From the NCBI GenBank assembly GCA_011620785.1, contig WOYM01000105.1:8110-16539 (forward strand): 8,430 nucleotides of DNA, in the 5' to 3' direction. How positions within the stretch are numbered: position 1 is the first letter of the stretch; every line of letters begins with the position of its first letter. Source of the stretch: Methanothrix sp. GTDB taxonomy: Archaea > Halobacteriota > Methanosarcinia > Methanotrichales > Methanotrichaceae. Below the pieces are notes generated by a model that made no database searches, was not told the origin of the DNA, and saw nothing but the letters and a program-made list of their open reading frames with translations. A program made the position numbers and the translations under genes. This document shows, piece by piece, positions 1-5,323 of this stretch.

Positions 1-7
1 AAAGAAA

Positions 8-26
8 TATAAAAAGAAAAGAAAAG
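8..26 (-). terminator. Oligo-T transcription terminator of mscL
   Basis: Just past the mscL stop, the minus strand reads a run of T residues broken only by single C residues (T4-C-T4-C-T5, then an A/T stretch). Archaeal RNA polymerase typically terminates on such T-rich tracts without a hairpin, so this is a likely terminator. The window edge cuts what follows. Confidence 0.5.
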
Positions 27-38
27 CGAACTATAGAT

Positions 39-476
39 TTACTTCAAATCGGCGGTGCAGTGCTTGCATTTGATGGCGCCTATCGCAATGGTCTCCTTGC
101 AATATGGGCATTCCTTCGTGGTCGGATCAGCAGGCGCAGGCTGCCTTTTCAGAGCATTTATCTGCCGGACCAGCATGAACACCGCAAACGCCACGATGAT
201 GAAAGAAATAACCGCATTTATGAATAAACCGTAATTGATGGTGGGAGCTGATACCGCTTGCGCCTCTGCCAGGCTGGCATAGGCCTTCCCGTCCAATGCT
301 ATGAACATATCGGCAAAGTTTATGCCCCCCGTCAGCATGCCAATTGGAGGCATGATAATATCATTCACAAGTGAATTGACTATGCTGCCAAATGCCGCGC
401 CTATAATGATGCCTACCGCCATATCCACGGCGTTGCCCTTCACTGCAAATTCTTTGAACTCGCTTATAATTCCCAT
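39..476 (-). CDS. mscL: Large-conductance mechanosensitive channel MscL with C-terminal zinc ribbon
   Basis: This channel opens under high membrane tension and releases solutes during hypo-osmotic shock. The 145-residue protein has the MscL layout: N-terminal amphipathic helix (MGIISEFKEF), first membrane helix at about 17-40 with the family signature AVGIIIGAAFGSIVNSLVND, a periplasmic loop, and a second membrane helix at about 82-104. After a proline-rich linker it carries a four-cysteine zinc ribbon (C123, C126, C137, C140), an extension known in many MscL proteins. A GTG lies in frame three codons upstream (483-485), but it sits inside a strong ribosome binding site (GGAGTGATC, 480-488 on the minus strand) that is correctly spaced from the ATG at 474-476, so the ATG is chosen. 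It has its own promoter and is divergent from the iron-sulfur gene. Confidence 0.95.
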   Translation of the reverse strand: MGIISEFKEFAVKGNAVDMAVGIIIGAAFGSIVNSLVNDIIMPPIGMLTGGINFADMFIALDGKAYASLAEAQAVSAPTINYGLFINAVISFIIVAFAVFMLVRQINALKRQPAPADPTTKECPYCKETIAIGAIKCKHCTADLK

Positions 477-523
477 AAAGATCACTCCAACAGATGAAAC
501 ATTTGGCCGCTTCTGCGGTCTAA

Positions 524-531
524 GATATAAA
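524..531 (-). promoter_or_regulatory. TATA box of mscL
   Basis: The minus strand reads TTTATATC, a close match to the archaeal TATA consensus, preceded by an A/G-rich stretch that could serve as BRE. Transcription would start near 500, giving a leader of about 25 bases that just holds the GGAGTGATC ribosome binding site of mscL. Confidence 0.55.
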
Positions 532-616
532 TCCTTTTGGAAGAGTTAATGGGGAATTCTCATAAGAGCACAATAAAATATTTGAATAGTAAAAATGGCA
601 CACACATTTAATTTTT

Positions 617-624
617 TTATTAAT
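617..624 (+). promoter_or_regulatory. Possible TATA box of the iron-sulfur gene
   Basis: TTTATTAA lies in an A/T-rich stretch about 45-50 bases before the start of the CDGSH gene, which would give a start of transcription near 645 and a short leader. The surroundings are A/T rich, so the exact box is uncertain. Confidence 0.3.
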
Positions 625-667
625 TCCATCGGAAGATCCAAGTAGAAAAAGGGCCAAGATATTGGCA

Positions 668-1090
668 ATGAAAGAGTACTCCTGCGAAGGGCTGATTGTG
701 CGGTGGAATCCGGAAAAGTGCATACATGCGAAGGAATGCGTAAACGGACTGCCCCAGGTCTTCAACCACGACAGCAGGCCCTGGATAAATATGCAGGGCG
801 CAAGTCCTGCGCAGATAATGAAGGTCATAGATCGCTGCCCTTCCGGCGCTCTGACCTATCAAGAAAAAGCACCCGAATCATCTGAAAAAAATGCATCAAA
901 CGAGCGATACGCCTCCATCAGGGTGGTGAAGAACGGTCCCCTGCTGGTTGAAGGAGACTGCCGCCTATTCAATTCAGATGGCAATGAGATGGCAGAAGGA
1001 GCTTTTGCCCTCTGCAGATGTGGCGCCTCCCGGAAAAAGCCCTTTTGCGATGGAAGCCATACCAAGATCGGATTTCATGACCCGGAATAG
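668..1090 (+). CDS. Iron-sulfur protein: divergent 4Fe-4S domain plus CDGSH domain
   Basis: A small cytosolic iron-sulfur protein of 140 residues. Residues 1-65 match the divergent mono-cluster ferredoxin domain (DUF1271/Fer4_19): C18 and C24 in CIHAKEC, and C57 in the CPSGAL motif. Residues 80-140 form a CDGSH (mitoNEET-type) domain with the 2Fe-2S ligands C116, C118, C127 and H131 in the pattern CRCGASRKKPFCDGSH. The two-domain order is common in prokaryotes; the role is probably electron transfer or redox sensing, and no partner is shown by the neighbours. The start is uncertain: a TTG two codons upstream (662) is in frame and is better spaced from a GGG stretch at 651-653, while the ATG at 668 has no clear ribosome binding site. 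It is monocistronic, divergent from mscL and convergent with the next gene. Confidence 0.88.
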   Translation: MKEYSCEGLIVRWNPEKCIHAKECVNGLPQVFNHDSRPWINMQGASPAQIMKVIDRCPSGALTYQEKAPESSEKNASNERYASIRVVKNGPLLVEGDCRLFNSDGNEMAEGAFALCRCGASRKKPFCDGSHTKIGFHDPE

Positions 1091-1140
1091 TTTACGCTGA
1101 AGATCGAAAAGGAGAAATCGGAAAACCCTTAGCTCCTATC

Positions 1141-1644
1141 TTACCGGCCAAACCAGAGCCTGCATCTGTTGCTTCCCTGGCAGAGCCTCTCTTGCCTCTC
1201 GAACCTTATCTCCATGCCTTCCCCCTCGACGCCTCTGCAACTGAACTCCTGCGCCCAGACAGAGTTCTCCGCCTGGCAGATGACCTCGCTCACCTTCTCT
1301 GAGAGCTCTTCTCTGCCTGACCGGACCATTATATCATGCCAGGGACAGCGCCGGATCTCAACTGCAAATCCGCCCTCCTCTTCTTTCAGCTCGTAGTCGA
1401 ACTCCTCCAGGACCAGACGAGCAGCAATCGCCTCCTTTAGCCCATCAAGGCCATAGTCCAGCATCAGCATTGACTTGATTGCCCGGGCCTGGATCTTGGG
1501 CAGAACCCGCCAGACAGCCTCGTCAAGCTCCAGCGCTTCATCAAATCCCCGTTTCTTCTCGATCATCATGAACCAAAGACCGTCCACTGACCGGTAGGAG
1601 CGGCGGAAGTACTCCATCTTATCGCTCTCTGCTAAATCCTTCAT
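1141..1644 (-). CDS. DUF6125-like protein (related to the aminothiazoline-carboxylate hydrolase-like group)
   Basis: The 167-residue soluble protein resembles a family common in methanogens and anaerobes, often labelled DUF6125 or L-2-amino-thiazoline-4-carboxylic acid hydrolase-like. Its biochemical role is not established. Recognisable stretches are EYFRRSYRSVDGLWFMMIEK (11-30), CPWHDIMVRSG (100-110), and a C-terminal C-x5-C (C155, C161). C100, H103, C123, C155 and C161 could bind a metal or act in catalysis, but this is inference. The ATG at 1642-1644 follows GGTGAT (1650-1655 on the minus strand) at good spacing. A transposon remnant begins only a few bases upstream of that site, so any original promoter has been displaced; a TATA-like tract inside the remnant may drive it. 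The family assignment is from memory of its motifs. Confidence 0.65.
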   Translation of the reverse strand: MKDLAESDKMEYFRRSYRSVDGLWFMMIEKKRGFDEALELDEAVWRVLPKIQARAIKSMLMLDYGLDGLKEAIAARLVLEEFDYELKEEEGGFAVEIRRCPWHDIMVRSGREELSEKVSEVICQAENSVWAQEFSCRGVEGEGMEIRFERQERLCQGSNRCRLWFGR

Positions 1645-1662
1645 AGTAAATCACCAAGGAGA

Positions 1663-1684
1663 CCCGCTCCCTTCATGGGGCGGG
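1663..1684 (+). repeat. Left-end stem-loop of the deleted tnpB element
   Basis: CCCGCTCC (1663-1670), a six-base loop and GGGGCGGG (1677-1684) form a continuous 8-bp stem including one G-T pair. The shared GGAGACCC before it and AGGA after it, and the distance to TTTTG, match the hairpin at 7873-7892. It may be a transposase-recognised end or the right end of an older copy. Confidence 0.6.
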
Positions 1685-1728
1685 AGGAATTGGGTACACT
1701 CCACGAATACTTTTGCTGCATACCGAAT

Positions 1729-1736
1729 GTATATAT
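1729..1736 (+). promoter_or_regulatory. TATA box of the deleted tnpB element
   Basis: GTATATAT lies about 30 bases before the ATG at 1761, as in the second tnpB element (TATATA at 7934, start at 7965). Transcripts would be leaderless or nearly so. The box is nearly symmetrical and reads as TATA on the minus strand too, so it might also serve the DUF6125-like gene. Confidence 0.45.
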
Positions 1737-1760
1737 CCCCTGAAGGCTATCTTCAATGGA

Positions 1761-1916
1761 ATGCTTCAAACTAGAGATGAGTTCAGATGTATTCAGTGTG
1801 GCTATGCTGGGCCTGCGGACTACATCGCAGCAATGAACATTGCTTTTAGGGCTGCTGTCAACCAGCCTATTGTCTCGGAGCATTCAATCCTCCAGGGACA
1901 AGCCTCTCCCCTTTAG
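1761..1916 (+). pseudogene. tnpB: Mini-TnpB: first codons fused to the C-terminal zinc-finger/RuvC end
   Basis: The 51-residue frame begins MLQT, resembling the VLRT start of the tnpB at 7965, and passes directly into the TnpB C-terminus. It shows the second half of the zinc finger (FRCIQCGY, C10 and C13) and the last RuvC segment (ADYIAAMNIAFRAA, with the conserved acidic residue D20), ending at TAG inside the right-end hairpin. The WED/REC domains, two of the three RuvC acidic residues and the first CxxC are absent, so it cannot be an active nuclease. The joint is in frame and the promoter is kept, so a 51-residue peptide could still be made. The match at the first four codons is short and could be chance; the C-terminal match is clear. 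Confidence 0.7.
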
Positions 1917-1932
1917 GGGAAGGGTAGCTGAC
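1790..1932 (+). ncRNA. Candidate omega RNA (TnpB guide RNA) segment
   Basis: In TnpB systems the guide RNA scaffold comes from the 3' end of tnpB together with the right end of the transposon, and the guide is the flanking sequence beyond it. This element keeps just that part: the last ~120 bases of tnpB, the hairpin at 1903-1924 and the end motif TAGCTGAC (1925-1932). Any guide would start near 1933 and read into the 3' end of the TPR gene. The borders are inferred from the family and not visible as such. Confidence 0.35.
1903..1924 (+). repeat. Right-end hairpin of the deleted tnpB element
   Basis: CCTCTCCCC (1903-1911), the loop TTTA and GGGGAAGGG (1916-1924) pair with one C-A mismatch and one G-T pair. 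It overlaps the tnpB stop codon, as usual for IS605-type right ends. A second perfect 6-bp hairpin follows at once (GGTAGC, loop TGAC, GCTACC, 1923-1938) and contains the TPR stop codon. Confidence 0.6.
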
Positions 1933-1933
1933 G

Positions 1934-3871
1934 CTACCTGCTTTCCAGTGGCTGAACCTCTGATCTCCTCTTCCTGCTGGCCTTGAGTATGCCCTTGCAT
2001 GATTGCATGGAGCGGCGGCATCTCTGGACATCATTGCGCATTTCTGCAGCTTCCGGGTCTCTTTCTGCCTCAAGCTCCTGGGCAACCCCCTCGAATATCC
2101 TGGAGGCCTTCTTATAAGCCCGCAGAGCCCTTTTGACCCATTCCTCTCTGTCCTCCACCTCAGATATGGTGACATAAGCGAAGGCCAGGTCTCTTAAGAT
2201 CGCAGCATGCTCTCTTGGTGCCTCATCTTTTTGGTAATGCTCCAGGGAAGCAGAGCATGCTTCGATTGCTCTCCTGCAGTTTTCCGCCTTATCTGTTACC
2301 TCCGCCAGGGTGATGAAGCTGTAGCCCAGGCTCTTCAGAGCATCTGCATGCTCTGTCGGATGGGATGCTTCATAGATCCGGACGGCGGCCTGGCAGGCAT
2401 CAATAGCCTTGCGGCAGTTCTCCTCCTTTTCCTCGACCTCAGCCAGGGCAGAGTATGCCGCCCATAGGAGGAGCTGTGCCTCAGCATGCTCAATTGGATG
2501 CTCAGATTCATTGTAGATGCTAAGCGCCTCTAATGCCGCTTCTGCTCCTTTCCTGCAATCCTCTGCTTTGGCCTCGACAGAGACCTCCGTGTCGGCAAGC
2601 ATGCTGTAGGTGATGGCCAGGTCTTTTTGGCATGAGGCATATTGCAGGGGTTTGCCCTGGGAAAAGGCTGCCAGCTTCTCCTGGCAGGCCTCCAGGGCTA
2701 AAAGACAGTTTTCAGCCCGGTATTCTATATCCGCCAGGGTGAGGTAGCCAAGCCAGAGTATCCCCTGTGATTCTGCATACTCCTCAGGGTTGCTCTCTCT
2801 ATTGAATATCTCCAGGGCCTTGCGAGCAGCACCAATAGCCTTCAGGAAGTTCTCGGCGGGATTCTGGATCTGGGCCAGTGCCAAGTGAGCGCTTCCAATG
2901 CAATTTTGGGTGGCAGCATATAGCGTTGGATGCTGCTCCCGGGGGTAGAGATCCAGGGCGTTCCTGAAGGCCTCTAAAGCGAACTCGCAGTTCTCCAGGC
3001 TCGCCTCCTCCTCGGCCAGGGCGAGGAAGGCATTTCCCAGATTGCTCTGGGATGATGCATACGCCAGCGGCTGGGTTTCCCGGGTTCGGATGAGAAGAGC
3101 GTCGCGGCATGACTGAATAGACTGCCTGCAGCACTCTGTCTTATCCCTTTCATCCCCTGCCCCAGCCAGGGACAGATAGGCTATGGCCAGGTTGTTTTTG
3201 ACCAGGGCGAACTCATCCGGAAAGCGGCCCGGATCATAGACCTGCAGGGCGTCCTGGTAGGAGGCAATAGCTTGCTTGCAGCTATCCATTCTATCCTCGG
3301 GCTCATCCGCGAACTGTGCCAGGGTCAGATAGGCGCTGCCCAGGTTCGTTTTTCCCCTCGCGAACTCCTGAGGATGATCTTTGAGGCTGTAGATCAAGAG
3401 GGCATTTTTGGCAGCATCGATTGCCATCTTACTGTTATTGACTCCATCCCCCAGCTCAGCCAGCTTTCGATAGGCGACGCTCAGCTCATCCTGAAGAATG
3501 GCGTAATCCCCAGGATAGTTTAATCTGGAATAGATGGCCAATGACTCTTCCCAAAAATTGATGGCCTGCTTGAGGCTTTCCCCTTGATCAAAAAGATCGG
3601 AACGGGCGGCATAGGCAAATCCCAGGCTTTTCATTACCCTGGCGCGATGATGGGGATAGTTTTCTTGGGTATAGACGGCAAGCGACCTCTGATAAGCCTG
3701 GATGGCATGCTCACAGCTCTGCAGATCGTTGCTATTTTTGAATATCTCAAGGTAGATATCGCCGATCTTCCTGAATATATTGCTCTCCTGGGCAATATCC
3801 ATCTCGAAGGCCAGCATCCTTTCGCATGTCTTTAGAGCCTTTTCGTACTCTTCAAAGCCATCCTCTTTCAT
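1934..3871 (-). CDS. Large tetratricopeptide (TPR) repeat protein, twelve long repeats
   Basis: A 645-residue protein built almost wholly of TPR-like helical repeats, so probably a protein-binding scaffold. No signal peptide, membrane helix or enzyme domain is seen. From about residue 33 to 590 I count twelve units of 46-51 residues, longer than the standard 34. Each has the form: LGxAYLxLAE, a variable acidic stretch, ENCxxAIEAC, xxALxIY, a short loop with P, then EYAxxQ. The cysteine in ENC and the P-x-E-[FYH]-A turn recur in most units. The C-terminus is basic (RRSMQSCKGILKASRKRR). Start: ATG at 3869-3871 follows AGGTGATGA (3873-3881), a strong archaeal ribosome binding site. The stop lies within the 6-bp hairpin at the right border of the tnpB remnant, so the last residues may derive from the insertion. 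Function unknown. Confidence 0.9.
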   Translation of the reverse strand: MKEDGFEEYEKALKTCERMLAFEMDIAQESNIFRKIGDIYLEIFKNSNDLQSCEHAIQAYQRSLAVYTQENYPHHRARVMKSLGFAYAARSDLFDQGESLKQAINFWEESLAIYSRLNYPGDYAILQDELSVAYRKLAELGDGVNNSKMAIDAAKNALLIYSLKDHPQEFARGKTNLGSAYLTLAQFADEPEDRMDSCKQAIASYQDALQVYDPGRFPDEFALVKNNLAIAYLSLAGAGDERDKTECCRQSIQSCRDALLIRTRETQPLAYASSQSNLGNAFLALAEEEASLENCEFALEAFRNALDLYPREQHPTLYAATQNCIGSAHLALAQIQNPAENFLKAIGAARKALEIFNRESNPEEYAESQGILWLGYLTLADIEYRAENCLLALEACQEKLAAFSQGKPLQYASCQKDLAITYSMLADTEVSVEAKAEDCRKGAEAALEALSIYNESEHPIEHAEAQLLLWAAYSALAEVEEKEENCRKAIDACQAAVRIYEASHPTEHADALKSLGYSFITLAEVTDKAENCRRAIEACSASLEHYQKDEAPREHAAILRDLAFAYVTISEVEDREEWVKRALRAYKKASRIFEGVAQELEAERDPEAAEMRNDVQRCRRSMQSCKGILKASRKRRSEVQPLESR

Positions 3872-3898
3872 ATCATCACCTTCTGGTAAAAGGCATCT

Positions 3899-4090
3899 TC
3901 AGATATCAAAGGAGGTTATGCTTTGAGGAGTTATACCTTTAGGGATTAATTGACTTATAGCTCTTCTAATATCACTTAACCTCCTCGAATTTCCTGCGAT
4001 ATCGATCTGAAATGATGCTACATCTACCCTTCGCTTTTGACAATTGAATCTGAGCTTCGCTTCAATGTCTTTTTGAGGATGAAGTTGGAT
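3899..4090 (-). pseudogene. Unidentified coding remnant (about 63 codons, no start codon)
   Basis: Between the TPR gene and the small membrane genes, the minus strand holds an open frame of 63 codons closed by TGA at 3899-3901 and limited upstream by TGA at 4091-4093. Its translation looks protein-like: RRVDVASFQIDIAGN, then RRLSDIRRAISQLIPKGITP near the end. There is no ATG, GTG or TTG at a suitable place. An ATG at 4092-4094 opens a neighbouring frame (MNPTSSSKRH), so a frameshift may have broken a small gene. I do not recognise the family; it could also be a chance frame. Confidence 0.3.
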
Positions 4091-4156
4091 TCATAATTGG
4101 AGCACGGTGGAAATTGCGCGAATCCTAAGAAAGAATATTATCATCTATAGCGGTCG

Positions 4157-4249
4157 CTATCTGAAGACCACGCCGCCTAAAAGGAGCAAAATAGCCCCTA
4201 AAAAGCCTGTGATGGTGATTATCGTCTCTGTACTTATATCACGGTGCAC
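4157..4249 (-). CDS. Possible 30-residue single-helix membrane peptide
   Basis: A short frame from GTG (4247-4249) to TAG (4157-4159). It has a hydrophilic N-terminus (VHRDISTET) and one hydrophobic helix rich in glycine and leucine (IITITGFLGAILLLLGGVVF), ending in arginine. A purine-rich AAGGGGGCG stands 3 bases before the GTG as a possible ribosome binding site. The helix pattern is typical of small methanogen membrane peptides, but the size and GTG start make it tentative. It lies about 70 bases downstream of the three-helix membrane gene in the same direction. Confidence 0.35.
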   Translation of the reverse strand: MHRDISTETIITITGFLGAILLLLGGVVFR

Positions 4250-4286
4250 GAGCGCCCCCTTATGCTGATTCAGGATAATAGCTTTT

Positions 4287-4314
4287 CGCCCGGTCTAGCC
4301 CGGCTTTTTGGGCG
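4287..4314. repeat. GC-rich hairpin between small membrane genes
   Basis: CGCCC and GGGCG arms (4287-4291 and 4310-4314) enclose an inner CCGG/CCGG stem and a T5 stretch. It lies a few bases past the stop of the three-helix membrane gene. It could slow transcription, but the T run is on the plus strand inside the structure, so it is not a standard terminator for the minus-strand gene. Confidence 0.3.
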
Positions 4315-4317
4315 GTA

Positions 4318-4578
4318 TCAAGAGCGCGTGGCTGCCACTGCAAAAGGCAGAATATCCAGCACGGTCACCATCGCAACTAGTCCTATCCAGTAGAGGGGCT
4401 TATTGAAATACCAGGTTCTCTTCCCCCGTGCATAGACATAAGCGAGGTACGGGAAAAGGGGCAAAATTGAGACCAAAGGATGAGGCTCCACAAATAGGAC
4501 GTAGGTGAAGATATATCCTTGCAAGAGCAGGCAGACGACAGTTGCCAGACCAACCTTGGCTTGATTGTTGAGTCTCAT
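4318..4578 (-). CDS. Small membrane protein with three predicted helices
   Basis: An 86-residue protein of unknown function with three hydrophobic segments: about residues 9-28 (VGLATVVCLLLQGYIFTYVL), 33-50 (LVSILPLFPYLAYVYA) and 62-83 (YWIGLVAMVTVLDILPFAVA). A basic, tyrosine-rich loop (RGKRTWYFNKP) sits between helices 2 and 3. A longer frame reaches an ATG at 4641, but the ATG at 4576-4578 is favoured: the hydrophobic core starts soon after it and a TATA-like GCTTATCA sits about 30 bases upstream, which would give a leaderless transcript. The extra 21 residues of the longer form are charged and show no ribosome binding site. I do not recognise a family. Confidence 0.6.
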   Translation of the reverse strand: MRLNNQAKVGLATVVCLLLQGYIFTYVLFVEPHPLVSILPLFPYLAYVYARGKRTWYFNKPLYWIGLVAMVTVLDILPFAVAATRS

Positions 4579-4756
4579 ATCTCTTGCCACTCGCTCTTGG
4601 TTGATAAGCTTTTCAGATACTTGCAGGACTATGCGAGTCAATTGCTGTAAAAATTATGCAGAAAAGATAAGGGTCTGGTGAAACCTTCTTTGCCTGGCGG
4701 AGGGATGTACAGGCCATACCCCTCCAGATAGGCATAGATACGATGAACCAGAGAGT

Positions 4757-4948
4757 CTAGACTGCAAGAAGCAATGTCGCCAGGTTGATTGAGCCCCCAA
4801 ATACAAGCGATAATATTGCCAGAATGATGAATACGATCACAAGCCATTTAGCGATATCCATCGATATTCCTGCGCCCCGCCATCCGAGCACTCCCAGGAT
4901 CAGTGCTATTACAAAGAATACCACTGCCAAATATAATAAATCCACCAT
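4757..4948 (-). CDS. DUF1328 (YtjA-like) small membrane protein
   Basis: A 63-residue membrane protein matching the DUF1328/YtjA family: two hydrophobic helices (about 3-20, LYLAVVFFVIALILGVLGW, and 30-48, AKWLVIVFIILAILSLVFG) joined by a short glycine-containing turn (RGAGISMDI) with the typical D-I-A-K before helix 2. The C-terminal tail (INLATLLLAV) is also hydrophobic and longer than in many relatives. Function unknown; bacterial relatives are often found with stress genes. ATGs also occur at 4967-4969 and 4961-4963. The one at 4946-4948 is chosen because GGAAGTGG lies about six bases before it and the family usually starts right at the first helix. It stands alone upstream of the three-helix membrane gene. 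Confidence 0.75.
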   Translation of the reverse strand: MVDLLYLAVVFFVIALILGVLGWRGAGISMDIAKWLVIVFIILAILSLVFGGSINLATLLLAV

Positions 4949-4969
4949 TTTGTCCACTTCCATTAGCAT

Positions 4970-5290
4970 CTTTGTCTGCCTTCCTCATAGATAATGAAGG
5001 ACCCTTCCAGAGTAAAATACATCCGGATGAAGGCGTCTTTTATAGAGATCCAGGCAGCGTAATAATACTTATAACTCTCTTTAAATTTAAGACTTTTGGA
5101 GTCAATATGCACATAATATTAAATTAAAATTATTATAAATATAATTTCAGCTCTTGATCTAAATCGAAATCCTTGAATTTGTGAAGCAGAATACCTGATG
5201 CGGATTAATTCTCCAGGCGGATCAATGACCGCGGGCAACAGCTGACCTTTGCATCTCATATAATGAGGTCAAAATCAATATACCACAAAG
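4970..5290. other. AT-rich intergenic spacer between divergent genes
   Basis: About 320 bases with no gene that I can support. It holds the presumed promoter of the DUF1328 gene, a strongly A/T-rich stretch at about 5110-5150, and a small inverted repeat CTCAT-ATA-ATGAG (5255-5267) upstream of the ribbon-helix-helix promoter. No tRNA, repeat array or origin-like repeat cluster is seen. Confidence 0.5.
5067..5074 (-). promoter_or_regulatory. Possible TATA box of the DUF1328 gene
   Basis: The minus strand reads TTATAAGT. Transcription would begin near 5042 and leave a leader of about 90 bases before the ATG at 4948. The surroundings are A/T rich, so this is tentative. Confidence 0.3.
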
Positions 5291-5297
5291 TATATAT
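5291..5297 (+). promoter_or_regulatory. TATA box of the ribbon-helix-helix gene
   Basis: TATATAT preceded by ACAAAG stands about 27-30 bases before the ATG at 5324. This spacing predicts a transcript starting at or within a few bases of the start codon, in agreement with the lack of a ribosome binding site. Confidence 0.6.
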
Positions 5298-5304
5298 GTG
5301 TAAG

Positions 5305-5312
5305 AACCGGTT
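5305..5312 (+). promoter_or_regulatory. Palindrome AACCGGTT, possible autoregulatory operator
   Basis: A perfect 8-bp palindrome between the TATA box and the start codon of the ribbon-helix-helix gene. Such regulators bind short palindromes as dimers and often repress their own promoter. The site would block the polymerase start region. The link is inferred from position. Confidence 0.35.
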
Positions 5313-5323
5313 TTAAAAACATT

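Larger units (their letters stand above)
1658..1938 (+). mobile_element. Internally deleted IS605-type tnpB element (non-autonomous remnant)
   Basis: An element of about 280 bases between two minus-strand genes. In order it has a left-end stem-loop (1663-1684), TTTTG at 1711-1715, a TATA box (1729-1736), a 51-codon reading frame that starts like a tnpB and ends as the tnpB C-terminus (1761-1916), and a right-end hairpin (1903-1924) followed by TAGCTGAC. The left part matches the start of the second tnpB element at 7868 in order and spacing: GGAGACCC, a GC-rich 8-bp stem, 26 versus 27 bases to TTTTG, then GTATATA, then the start codon about 30 bases on. Both ends are therefore retained while about 85-90% of tnpB is gone (judged against the usual ~370-430 codons). 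Exact end points cannot be fixed from one copy. Confidence 0.65.

Noticed and set aside
301..549. 82-codon plus-strand frame overlapping mscL
   Set aside because: Antisense shadow of mscL; no independent start signals or family motifs.
1663..1684. Hairpin considered as a leader regulatory RNA of the DUF6125-like gene
   Set aside because: The same hairpin with the same spacing occurs at the second tnpB element, so a transposon end explains it better.
2207..2467. Plus-strand frames inside the TPR gene
   Set aside because: They follow from the repeated codon pattern of the TPR gene and have no protein motifs.
4754..4763. 10-bp palindrome AGTCTAGACT at the DUF1328 stop codon
   Set aside because: Short, overlaps coding sequence and stands alone; not enough to call an operator or terminator.
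5110..5150. A/T-rich stretch considered as a replication origin or unwinding element
   Set aside because: No origin recognition box repeats and no orc1/cdc6 gene nearby.
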